From the NCBI RefSeq assembly GCF_900104155.1, contig NZ_FMYB01000019.1, positions 18,184 to 82,183 of the forward strand: 64,000 bases of DNA. Direction: 5' to 3'. Both the position numbers and the translations under genes were made by a program. This stretch comes from Butyrivibrio sp. INlla16. GTDB taxonomy: Bacteria; Bacillota; Clostridia; Lachnospirales; Lachnospiraceae. The notes under the pieces are model-generated. The model did not search any database. It was not told the origin of the DNA and saw nothing but the letters and a program-made list of their open reading frames with translations. Positions 27,069 to 34,445 of the stretch are shown here, piece after piece (the stretch's first letter is position 1; each line of letters begins with the position of its first letter).

Positions 27069-27329
27069 ATGGCAGATAACAAGAACATGAAACTTAATGA
27101 TGAGATGATGGAAAATGCAGCCGGTGGAAACGGCGGAGAGATTGCTGGGCCAAAATATGAGATTGGTGATACTGTTCAGCTCAAGTTTGCAAATGATGAG
27201 GGCGTTGTTACAACAGTAACAGGTGTTGTTGATGACAGGCGTGCAAATCCGGGGGGATGGGAATATCTTGTTCGATATGAAGTTAATGGAAAGGTATATG
27301 AGCACTGGTATCCTGAAATTGCTCTTTGA
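27069..27329 (+). CDS. GG-leader secreted small protein P5 (near-copy of P3)
   Basis: An 86-residue protein with the leader MADNKNMKLNDEMMENAAGG. From the GG onward it is nearly identical to P3 in DNA and protein; the cargo differs at the end (NGKVYEHWYPEIAL against NGNVYEHWYPEIAI). This points to a recent tandem duplication or gene conversion. GGAGGA precedes the start. Confidence 0.82.
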   Translation: MADNKNMKLNDEMMENAAGGNGGEIAGPKYEIGDTVQLKFANDEGVVTTVTGVVDDRRANPGGWEYLVRYEVNGKVYEHWYPEIAL

Positions 27330-27370
27330 TGTCATTCAACTGGCTTAATATTTGTAGGAGGGCCTGTCTT

Positions 27371-27640
27371 ATGAACGATAACAAAAACATGGCACTTTCC
27401 GATGAACTGTTTGCAGATGTTTCTGGTGGTTTTGGTGTTGCAAGCAGTCAAAAAATCTATGATGCAGTAGGCATAGTTATCATGCTCCTTAAAGATGGAA
27501 GCTATATGGTCCGTTTCGATGACGGCGGGGAAGTTACTGCAAGTCCAAAGGATGGAAAATCTATAGCTGAAGGAGCAAAAGTAGGGCTGTTTGCCTTCGC
27601 TGGTGGTTGGATCATGGACCCTCTTGGCGATGAAAGATGA
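27371..27640 (+). CDS. GG-leader secreted small protein P6
   Basis: An 89-residue protein with leader MNDNKNMALSDELFADVSGG and a 69-residue cargo homologous to P1 (YDAVGIVIMLL, VRFDDGGEV, VGLFAFAGGW). The start at 27371 is supported by GGAGGG about 9 bp upstream. Its stop overlaps a possible start of the next gene. Confidence 0.8.
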   Translation: MNDNKNMALSDELFADVSGGFGVASSQKIYDAVGIVIMLLKDGSYMVRFDDGGEVTASPKDGKSIAEGAKVGLFAFAGGWIMDPLGDER

Positions 27641-27657
27641 TTTGGAGAGGAATGGAC

Positions 27658-28509
27658 ATGAATAGGAAAGATTTTTCACTATTGAACTGCACTATGAGTG
27701 GAATGCTGGCATTTGTACTGTCAGTGCCAGTTCACGAGTTTATTCATTTTCTGACAGATATTATCTATGACCATGAAGTGATCTGGTTTTCAGCGGTGGC
27801 GGTTTTAAGTTCGGATGATTATGACTTTATGGCATTATCTCCTTTTCACAGGGCCATGGCAGCTGGAGGAAGTGCATCTGTAATCAATGCGCTGGTCGCT
27901 ATTCTATTATTCTTTGTGATCATAAAAATTCAGATGGGACCAGGACTTAGAGTTTTTCTCATTCAGTATTATGCCATGCAGATGTGCCTTGGCTTTGGAT
28001 ATTTCATGGTAAATGGGCTGTTTGGTGCTTTCGGGGATTGGGGCAATGTTTTTGAACTATTCCCGGACAGCACTGTGGTGATAATGAGAATTGTACTGGG
28101 AATTTTAGGAAGCACCGGTATAGTATTTACCATGTTTGCTCTTAACTACATGTCATACTACTTCGTAAAGCATGTTGATGACAGGAAGGAGCGTTTCCAT
28201 GTTGCTCTTGGACTTCACTTGCTGCCATTTATTGCTTCATCAGTCTTTGCTGTTATTGTAGATATGAATTCAATACTCATGAGAGAGGGATATTTTGATG
28301 CGAATCCTTTCTTCTCTATTGCGGTCAGATTCATGTTTATACCGCTGTTTTGGGGATTTATGTTTACATGGGTAATGGTAAAACACCCGAAAGAGAGCCG
28401 GTTCAGGTATAAGCTCCCATCAGAACCAAGGTATGTTCTATGGGGAGTAACAATAATCCTGCTCCTCGTAGATCTTTTTGTTTTGGCACCGGGAATCAGA
28501 ATAAGCTAG
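27658..28509 (+). CDS. polytopic membrane protein with HExxH motif (putative intramembrane metalloprotease)
   Basis: A 283-residue protein with about seven transmembrane segments. PVHEFIHFL near residue 26 fits the HExxH zinc site of site-2-type or DUF3267-type membrane proteases and lies at the end of the first helix. A possible third metal ligand is in GDWGNVFELFPD near 125-136. The start at 27658 follows GGAGAGG; two earlier in-frame ATGs exist, one overlapping the P6 stop. It could process leaders, lipoprotein or regulators of this locus. Protease activity is inferred from the motif. Confidence 0.65.
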   Translation: MNRKDFSLLNCTMSGMLAFVLSVPVHEFIHFLTDIIYDHEVIWFSAVAVLSSDDYDFMALSPFHRAMAAGGSASVINALVAILLFFVIIKIQMGPGLRVFLIQYYAMQMCLGFGYFMVNGLFGAFGDWGNVFELFPDSTVVIMRIVLGILGSTGIVFTMFALNYMSYYFVKHVDDRKERFHVALGLHLLPFIASSVFAVIVDMNSILMREGYFDANPFFSIAVRFMFIPLFWGFMFTWVMVKHPKESRFRYKLPSEPRYVLWGVTIILLLVDLFVLAPGIRIS

Positions 28510-28617
28510 ATGATTATAGTGTGGCGTGATCTCAAATATTACTTGCGGAGAGAATTATCCTGGTCGCTATATATCAGAAAAAACATGGAACTAAATCTAA
28601 CGAATGAGTGGTGAAAA

Positions 28618-29049
28618 ATGAAACTGTTTTTTGACGCAGATAAATACCTGTTGAGGGTGGAAAGCCCAAGAATCAACAAAGAACTTGACAGGAAACAGCA
28701 GATTTTAGCATATGTAGACAGATACTTTGTGATGTTCAGACATGAATATTTTGACGAAGTCTATGATGCATGCGTGAAATATATTGATGAAATGTTTGAG
28801 GACGACAGTGATAATGACCCTCAGATATCAGCGGAGGTTCAGGCTGTAACCATCATAATAAAAGGACTTCGAGACTATGCAAAAAATGGCCTAAAGAATC
28901 AGTCAAAGTATCTTAAGGTTCTTGTGGCAGGAGACGTGTTCAAGTTTTATAGTGGCATGATCTCCAAATCCCTGGATCTTGGAGTTATTGACAAAAAGCA
29001 GGCAAGAAGACGGATAGAGGTGTTCTATAAAGAGTGTGAACTTGAATAG
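28618..29049 (+). CDS. hypothetical protein, all-helical, 143 aa
   Basis: A soluble, charged, mostly helical protein. I do not recognise its family. Residues 28-65 (YVDRYFVMFRHEYFDEVYDACVK, partly) and 85-105 look like amphipathic helices. It has no signal or GG leader, so it should be cytoplasmic. It lies between the membrane protease and P7 and may be a chaperone or immunity factor for the exported proteins; there is no direct evidence. Confidence 0.65.
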   Translation: MKLFFDADKYLLRVESPRINKELDRKQQILAYVDRYFVMFRHEYFDEVYDACVKYIDEMFEDDSDNDPQISAEVQAVTIIIKGLRDYAKNGLKNQSKYLKVLVAGDVFKFYSGMISKSLDLGVIDKKQARRRIEVFYKECELE

Positions 29050-29111
29050 ATGATCAAACAGACAGAGTATACTCCGGCATGTTGATGGAACCAATAAAAG
29101 GAGGGCGCAGG

Positions 29112-29378
29112 ATGACGGATGAGAGGAACATAAAACTTAATGACGAAATCATGGCAAGTGTAGCTGGTGGAGACGACGAGGAAAAAGGCCGCACAAGACA
29201 TGCCATAGTACGAGGCATTCATGAACATCCATACTACAAAGATATGATTGAAGTTACTTTGGATGGCGGTCAGGATGTCATAGCTCATTATGACGCAATT
29301 AATGTCATAAATCCCGGTACAGAAGTAATAGTAGAGCTTGTAGGTCAGGGAAGATGGAAGATAATAGAGATCTTGTAA
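29112..29378 (+). CDS. GG-leader secreted small protein P7
   Basis: An 88-residue protein with leader MTDERNIKLNDEIMASVAGG. The 68-residue cargo starts with acidic residues, then HAIVRGIHEHPYYKDMIEVTL and DGGQDVIAHYDAINVINPG, an OB- or SH3-like beta pattern. No cysteine. AGGAGGG lies upstream of the ATG at 29112. Confidence 0.8.
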   Translation: MTDERNIKLNDEIMASVAGGDDEEKGRTRHAIVRGIHEHPYYKDMIEVTLDGGQDVIAHYDAINVINPGTEVIVELVGQGRWKIIEIL

Positions 29379-29404
29379 TGACTAACAAATCGGAGGTAAT
29401 AACA

Positions 29405-29680
29405 ATGGCAGATAACAAAAACATGATACTCAAAGACGAAACTATGGCTAAGGCTGCAGGCGGAGCAGGAAGGTCTGATGATTATGATATGTACGGCTTT
29501 GTAGTAGATAAGCTTTCTACAGAGCAGTATGCTAACCACTACAGGGTTAAGGGTGATAATGATGAAATCTTTATCTGCTGGTATGCTGGAGACGATACCC
29601 TCGGTGCAGGCATTGAGGTTGGAATGACGTATATTTCACAGGATAATGGCTGGAAGATTGAACCAATAATGCACATATAA
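29405..29680 (+). CDS. GG-leader secreted small protein P8
   Basis: A 91-residue protein with leader MADNKNMILKDETMAKAAGG and a 71-residue cargo with DKLSTEQYANHYRVKGDNDE and IFICWYAGD. The cargo is homologous to a domain inside the lipoprotein at 22431-23591. CGGAGG precedes the start. It is the last gene before a terminator. Confidence 0.82.
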   Translation: MADNKNMILKDETMAKAAGGAGRSDDYDMYGFVVDKLSTEQYANHYRVKGDNDEIFICWYAGDDTLGAGIEVGMTYISQDNGWKIEPIMHI

Positions 29681-29688
29681 AACGCTCT

Positions 29689-29720
29689 GGGCCATGGTGA
29701 TAATCCATGGTCTATTTTTT
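29689..29720 (+). terminator. terminator after the GG-leader cluster
   Basis: GGCCATGG pairs with CCATGGTC across a TGATAAT loop, followed by TATTTTTT. It closes the P3-P8 unit. Confidence 0.85.
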
Positions 29721-29788
29721 GTGACCCCACATTTTGTATGATAGGCAGCGGAAAATAATATATAATCAGAAATTGATAGTAATGAATC

Positions 29789-32161
29789 ATGGAAAGGTTA
29801 ACTAAGGTAGATCTTTTGAGGATATGTGATTTCGGCTCTGTAATGCAGACAATAAAAGAGTATATCAGTGATTCGAGGGAACTTAGCCAGACGGATATTC
29901 TTTATGAAGTGTTTGCAACTTTTATGAGTGATAAAGAGAACGCTGACTACGATTTTGATATAGCTCTTGTATGTAGATGGTTTAATGGTCAGAAGGCTAT
30001 TACGCCAAAGATATCCAGGTATTATCAGGAACATCAGATGGAAGATATTCTTATACATGATATCAGGGAAAATGTTGTTTCGTTGTTTTATGATGCCCCT
30101 ATGTGCGCTGAGAAGATATATGATCTTCTTATGCTTGATGATACGATCTCAGGAACTATGAAGGCACACATTGCAGAACAATCTCCATGCGCTGATCCTG
30201 AAGGAATAGCGAGACTCATAGGCAGGACTCTTTACTTCACGCTTCAGCGGAATTTTATAAAGCACACGGATGATACCATGCTTTCCATTGCAGATGGAAA
30301 GCTTTCTCCTGCTGTTTCAAAATATATAATAGGCAGCAATCCGCCTTTACCATGTAAATACTTTGTTGGTAGGCAATCTGAGATTAAAAATATCAGAGAA
30401 GTCCTGACCGGTTCCGGGAAGGTTTTTCTGCATGGAATAGCAGGTATGGGCAAGAGCGAGACAGCGAAGGCTTATGCCAAGACCTACAGAAAAGAATACA
30501 CAAATCAGATCTATATTTTCTATTCGGGAAGTCTCCAAAAAGACATTGCATCGTTGGAATTTGTTAATGATCCTTTTGGTGCAACAGTAGATGAGCTGTT
30601 CAGGCAGCATAATAGGTTTCTCAGAACTCTTAAGGAAGATACCCTGCTTATCATTGACAACTTTAATATTGAATCCGATCCCGATCCCATCCTGTCAGTT
30701 GTTCTGAAATATTCATGCCACGTTCTTTTTACAACAAGAAATCTTATAAGTGGCGGAGAATGCATCTATCTGGATGATCTGGATATTGATGATCAGAAAG
30801 CACTTATGCAGAACCTTTATAAAGACTCTGCTGATCATGCGCATGCGATCTCAAATATTATCTTTAACGTACAAAATCATACCTTTGCAATAGAACTGGC
30901 TGCGCGAATGCTGCAGAAAGGAATAATGACGCCTGAAGAACTGAGTGAAAGGCTGTTCATTGCACCGGTGGATATGTCATCCTCTGATAAGATAAAGGTG
31001 TCAAAGGATGGTGAGACCGAAAAAGCCACTTATGCAGAGCATATCAGGACTCTTTTCGGTTTATATAAGCTGTCACCGGAATATTTCGATATTCTGAAAT
31101 GTATGACGCTCATGCCTGAGGACGGGGCATCCAAGAAATATTTTGCAAGATGGATGGGACTTACCAATCTTAATCCAGTGACCGAGCTTATAGAAATGGG
31201 GCTGATACATGAAGGTGAAGGTCACCGGATAAGTATCCATGGGATCATACAGAAACTTATTATAGCTGAGCTTAAACCAAGCATAAGCAGCTGTAGGATT
31301 TTTTTGGAAAATATCCAGTATGACTGCACTCTTCATGGAAATGATGAACCTGCATATTATAATGCTATTCCTGATGTGATTGATAAGGCAATACTGAGCC
31401 TTGTTTATGACGAGCCCCTCATTTTACTCAGGGTCGTGGAAGATGCATATGCATATTTTGACAGACCGATTTCTACTGCTGACTTGTTATTCTGGATTTC
31501 TTTTATGAAAAGCATGATAGAAAAGGAAGGTATCGGAGATGTCCGGGATAGAATCCTTCTGCTTGATTATAAAGCATCCCAAGCAAAGGATGATGATGAT
31601 AATGAGGAAGCCTTTAAATTTGAGAAAGAGGCAGCTTCACTTATAACAGAAGTTACCGCAGACAATGCGCTGCTATATTCAAATATCCATGCCAATCTTG
31701 GAACACTATATTTTATGAGGGACGAACTTGATAATGCACGTCCTCATATTGAAGAAGGTATCAGGATATTACAGGAGTTTGATCTTCTGTATATGCATGA
31801 TGCAATACCACAGACCTGTCTGTTTGCCCAGCTGCAGGCGGCATATGGCTATGTAGATGCGGCACTTAGCATCTTGAAAAAGGCAGGGAAAGTCGTGGCT
31901 AGAGAAATTTCCATATACTCAACTGACTATGCAAACATAGAAGAGACAATTGGAAGCATCCTTGCATCTGCCGGGAAAACAAGGGATGCAATAGACCACT
32001 TTAGAGAAGTTCTAAAGGCGTATGCTGAAATATACGAATATGATCCTGAATTCCTGTGCAGGATATGCGAAAGACTATGCACTTACTTTCCGAAGCCGGA
32101 TGATGCAAGATTTCCATTATTGGATAATGCAAGAAGCCTTTGTGATAAAAAGCTGGGATAA
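29789..32161 (+). CDS. STAND-class NTPase with helical repeat C-terminus
   Basis: A 790-residue protein. The first ~185 residues are a helical domain I do not recognise. The NB-ARC-like NTPase follows with FVGRQSEI, Walker A GIAGMGKSE near 217, Walker B TLLIIDNF near 290 and FTTRN (sensor 1) near 316. The C-terminal ~300 residues look like TPR-type repeats. STAND proteins act as signal-triggered switches, either as transcription regulators or as defence proteins. No effector domain is obvious. A TATAAT at 29761-29766 gives a short leader. It lies between the secretion locus and the mobile element. Confidence 0.8.
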   Translation: MERLTKVDLLRICDFGSVMQTIKEYISDSRELSQTDILYEVFATFMSDKENADYDFDIALVCRWFNGQKAITPKISRYYQEHQMEDILIHDIRENVVSLFYDAPMCAEKIYDLLMLDDTISGTMKAHIAEQSPCADPEGIARLIGRTLYFTLQRNFIKHTDDTMLSIADGKLSPAVSKYIIGSNPPLPCKYFVGRQSEIKNIREVLTGSGKVFLHGIAGMGKSETAKAYAKTYRKEYTNQIYIFYSGSLQKDIASLEFVNDPFGATVDELFRQHNRFLRTLKEDTLLIIDNFNIESDPDPILSVVLKYSCHVLFTTRNLISGGECIYLDDLDIDDQKALMQNLYKDSADHAHAISNIIFNVQNHTFAIELAARMLQKGIMTPEELSERLFIAPVDMSSSDKIKVSKDGETEKATYAEHIRTLFGLYKLSPEYFDILKCMTLMPEDGASKKYFARWMGLTNLNPVTELIEMGLIHEGEGHRISIHGIIQKLIIAELKPSISSCRIFLENIQYDCTLHGNDEPAYYNAIPDVIDKAILSLVYDEPLILLRVVEDAYAYFDRPISTADLLFWISFMKSMIEKEGIGDVRDRILLLDYKASQAKDDDDNEEAFKFEKEAASLITEVTADNALLYSNIHANLGTLYFMRDELDNARPHIEEGIRILQEFDLLYMHDAIPQTCLFAQLQAAYGYVDAALSILKKAGKVVAREISIYSTDYANIEETIGSILASAGKTRDAIDHFREVLKAYAEIYEYDPEFLCRICERLCTYFPKPDDARFPLLDNARSLCDKKLG

Positions 32162-32188
32162 ATTTGTTTTCAGAAAAAATGCCAAAAA

Positions 32189-32220
32189 GTCAATTGTCGG
32201 TCAATTGTTGGTCAATGCAT
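32189..32220. repeat. 11-bp iterons upstream of parM-like gene
   Basis: GTCAATTGTCG, GTCAATTGTTG and GTCAATGCAT follow one another with an exact 11-bp period (32189, 32200, 32211). Short iterons next to an actin-like segregation operon are typical of a centromere-like site bound by the ParR-type adaptor; that function is inferred. Confidence 0.6.
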
Positions 32221-32258
32221 AGCAATTCTATGTGTTTTATCCTTATAATGGATCGAGT

Positions 32259-32286
32259 GGTATCAAAACAGTTCCACATTGATACC
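32259..32286. promoter_or_regulatory. inverted repeat GGTATCAA upstream of the leader ORF
   Basis: GGTATCAA (32259-32266) and TTGATACC (32279-32286) form an 8-bp inverted repeat. GTGGTATCAAAcC recurs near 34005, just upstream of the DUF3847 gene, so a shared regulator within the element is possible. Confidence 0.4.
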
Positions 32287-32318
32287 AAATCTGCTTGATC
32301 CGGAAAGGTGGTCAAAAG

Positions 32319-32444
32319 ATGACCGGTATATTTACAACTAAATATTTTGGAACTTACGGCAAAGAGATTGGGAATGCAGATTTCCTGGTCTCTTTTTTCG
32401 TATTGTCCGGCAATACTGAAGGAAAGGAGGTAACTGCGAAATGA
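32319..32444 (+). CDS. 41-residue leader ORF before the parM-like gene
   Basis: An ATG at 32319 has AAAGGTGG 6-8 bp upstream, and the frame stays open for 41 codons, ending in a TGA that overlaps the parM-like ATG. A terminator hairpin lies inside it (32364-32398). The peptide (MTGIFTTKYFGTYG...) is not recognised. The layout looks like a leader peptide or attenuator that couples its translation to the downstream gene. Confidence 0.5.
   Translation: MTGIFTTKYFGTYGKEIGNADFLVSFFVLSGNTEGKEVTAK
32364..32398 (+). terminator. internal terminator/attenuator upstream of parM-like gene
   Basis: GAGATTGGGAA (32364-32374) pairs with TTCCTGGTCTC (32382-32392), with three wobble pairs, and is followed by TTTTTT. 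It sits within the 41-codon leader ORF, so translation of that ORF could control read-through. Confidence 0.65.
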
Positions 32445-33367
32445 AGGAGCATGGAGAAATTGTAGTCATCGGCATTGACCATGGCTACGGAAACATCAAA
32501 ACAGCATCAACATGTACTCCCACTGGTATCACTGCTTATGATACTGAGCCGATTTTTTCGGAAAACATTCTGGAATACAAAGGCGTATACTATCGCATCG
32601 GTGACACCCATAAAGAATTTGTTGACAATAAGGTATCTGATGAAGACTACTATCTTTTGACACTAATGGCAATAGCTCGTGAACTGTATACAGCGCACGT
32701 GCGTGAAGCTACAGTGCATCTGGCTGTAGGACTGCTACTTACATGGATATACAGGCAGAAGGAAGACTTCAGACAGTACATGCTTAAGAATGATTATGCT
32801 GAGTTTAAATGGAACAGTGAGATGTACAAAATCCATATCACAGGCTGCTCTGTATATCCCCAGGGATACCCTGCTATTATAGGAAAGATTAATGACAGCC
32901 TGGGACTGAATCTTCTTGCTGATATTGGGAACGGAACCATGAATCTCATTTTCCTTAATGGAAAAAAGCCAGATGAAAAGCGGAGTTTCACCGAAAAACT
33001 TGGAGTAAACCAGTGTGTCATAGCTGTAAGAGATGCAGTATCTAAAGAATTCCAGACCACAATTGATGAGCGCGTGATCCAGCAGGTTTTAAGGAAAAAC
33101 GAAGCTGATATTTCGGAGGCATATCTTGAGGTGATTAGAAATACCGCCAGGGAATATGCGGCGAAGGTATTCACTGCCTTGAGAGAACATGGGTATAACC
33201 CTGATCTTATGAGGCTCTATATCGTAGGTGGTGGAGGATGTATTATCAAGAACTTTGGAAATTATGATGCTTCCAGGGTGACGATCATCGATGATATCTG
33301 CGCAACGGCCAAGGGTTATGAACTGCTAGCATATCTTAGTCTTAACAGAAAGAAGGAATGTGCATGA
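32441..33367 (+). CDS. ParM/StbA-like actin-type segregation ATPase
   Basis: A 308-residue actin-fold protein. The first phosphate loop is VIGIDHGYGNIKTA (about 9-22), the second is LLADIGNGTMNLIF (about 158-171), and the adenosine motif is YIVGGGGCIIKNF (about 260-272). Such proteins form filaments that move plasmids or excised elements to daughter cells. The start overlaps the leader ORF stop and the stop overlaps the next gene's start. It indicates that the element may exist as a circle that needs segregation. Confidence 0.82.
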   Translation: MKEHGEIVVIGIDHGYGNIKTASTCTPTGITAYDTEPIFSENILEYKGVYYRIGDTHKEFVDNKVSDEDYYLLTLMAIARELYTAHVREATVHLAVGLLLTWIYRQKEDFRQYMLKNDYAEFKWNSEMYKIHITGCSVYPQGYPAIIGKINDSLGLNLLADIGNGTMNLIFLNGKKPDEKRSFTEKLGVNQCVIAVRDAVSKEFQTTIDERVIQQVLRKNEADISEAYLEVIRNTAREYAAKVFTALREHGYNPDLMRLYIVGGGGCIIKNFGNYDASRVTIIDDICATAKGYELLAYLSLNRKKECA

Positions 33368-33801
33368 GCGAAAATGTAAAGAGCACAAGTCTTCGCTTTA
33401 ATCTTGATAAGGCTGCTGATAGAAAGGCCTGGGAGTATCTGCAGACAATGGATAAAGAAGAATTCCGCTCATACAGCCATGCTGTTGCTACGAGCGTCAA
33501 TTATTTCTTTGACAGATACTATAAGGCAAAAGATGATCCCTATCTGGAGACCAGGGAAAAAGAAGAAAGATTTGTACAAAAGATCGTGGAAGCGGTGGAG
33601 CATACCTTAGGGAATGCTCTGCCGCTGTTTTTATCCGGCTATGCTACTGCCTTATGCACAGCAGCACCGGATGGAACGATGGTCATTCAAAAAAGTACGG
33701 CAGGAATAGCGACTGAGGACAGCGCAGATAAAAGCGGGACTGATGAGGCAGATATTGAAGTAAATCCTGAAGACATCCCATGGGACTATCTTGATGGATG
33801 A
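33364..33801 (+). CDS. ParR/StbB-like adaptor, partner of the ParM-like protein
   Basis: A 145-residue protein. The N-terminal ~50 residues (SLRFNLDKAADRKAWEYL...) fit a ribbon-helix-helix type centromere-binding domain, followed by a helical part and an acidic tail. The start at 33364 overlaps the parM-like stop (ATGA) with GAAGGA upstream; an ATG two codons earlier is less likely. Its function is inferred from position and pattern. Confidence 0.7.
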   Translation: MSENVKSTSLRFNLDKAADRKAWEYLQTMDKEEFRSYSHAVATSVNYFFDRYYKAKDDPYLETREKEERFVQKIVEAVEHTLGNALPLFLSGYATALCTAAPDGTMVIQKSTAGIATEDSADKSGTDEADIEVNPEDIPWDYLDG

Positions 33802-33902
33802 TAAATGGCAGATATTTATAAGATGAAGTGGAATTATATTCTTACAGAAATGACTAATGGTCTGGAGCATTCTATTTGTAGCACCAGACAAGAATTGTTT
33901 TG

Positions 33903-33985
33903 GCACCAATACTGACTGAAATAAGTGGATTTGGGCACCTGCCTTCTGATCCCCAAATTCAATCAGAGCGTATTGGTGCTTTTTT
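33903..33985 (+). terminator. long branched terminator
   Basis: GCACCAATAC (33903-33912) pairs with GTATTGGTGC (33970-33979), followed by TTTTTT. Inside, GATTTGGG pairs with CCCAAATTC, giving a nested stem. It separates the segregation operon from the mobilisation genes and is longer than an ordinary terminator. Confidence 0.75.
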
Positions 33986-34052
33986 AATGACAAAAAACAG
34001 CAAAGTGGTATCAAACCGGTACTGCTTCAATAATTTAGAAAGGACCAAAATC

Positions 34053-34283
34053 ATGAGTGATAACGAAAACAAAGTAATGCCACCGGAAGAAAAAGCAGCT
34101 ATTCAGGCAAGACACCGCATGGAACAGGCTGAGAACAGAGACAGGGCAAAGGAAAGTAAGGCAAAGGTAAAGTGCCACATAGATATGGGCAGGATACTGG
34201 AAAAAGCGTTTCCTGCATCCCAGCATATGACAATGGAAGAACTTGAGGAGTATCTTACAGAACTCTTTAAGCTTGCCTCATAG
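34053..34283 (+). CDS. DUF3847-like small protein
   Basis: A 76-residue charged helical protein beginning MSDNENKVMPPEEKAAI and ending with EELEEYLTELF. It resembles DUF3847 proteins that accompany MobA/MobL relaxases in Firmicutes. AAAGGA precedes the ATG at 34053. It lies immediately upstream of the oriT-like region, so it may help relaxosome assembly. Confidence 0.65.
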   Translation: MSDNENKVMPPEEKAAIQARHRMEQAENRDRAKESKAKVKCHIDMGRILEKAFPASQHMTMEELEEYLTELFKLAS

Positions 34284-34308
34284 GAACTAAGAAACATAAC
34301 ATAGGCCT

Positions 34309-34368
34309 CCCTTCGAAAAGAAGGGCGCACTTACTCACCACCTGCCTTCGGCAGGTGGTGGCGTGCGC
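34309..34368. other. probable origin of transfer (oriT)
   Basis: A run of inverted repeats directly upstream of the relaxase gene. CCCTTC-gaaaa-GAAGGG is at 34309-34325. Then the outer arms GCGCAC (34325-34330) and GTGCGC (34363-34368) enclose a strong hairpin CACCACCTGCC/GGCAGGTGGTG (34336-34360). The GGGCGCACTTA segment resembles oriT nick regions of MobA/MobL-type mobilisable elements of Firmicutes. The exact nick site cannot be placed. Confidence 0.65.
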
Positions 34369-34391
34369 TCTACGAGGTCAAAAGCTTTACG

Positions 34392-34420
34392 GCCAGGAAA
34401 GAACTCCTTTCCTGGCTTTT
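34392..34420 (+). terminator. terminator between oriT and relaxase gene
   Basis: GCCAGGAAAG pairs with CTTTCCTGGC across an AACTC loop, followed by TTTT. It lies 25 bp upstream of the relaxase start. Confidence 0.7.
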
Positions 34421-34445
34421 CCATTTATATCAGGAGATTGACACA

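Noticed and set aside
33900..34052. N-terminal extension of the DUF3847 gene from an upstream in-frame ATG
   Set aside because: It would translate through the terminator at 33903-33985; the ATG at 34053 has its own AAAGGA site.
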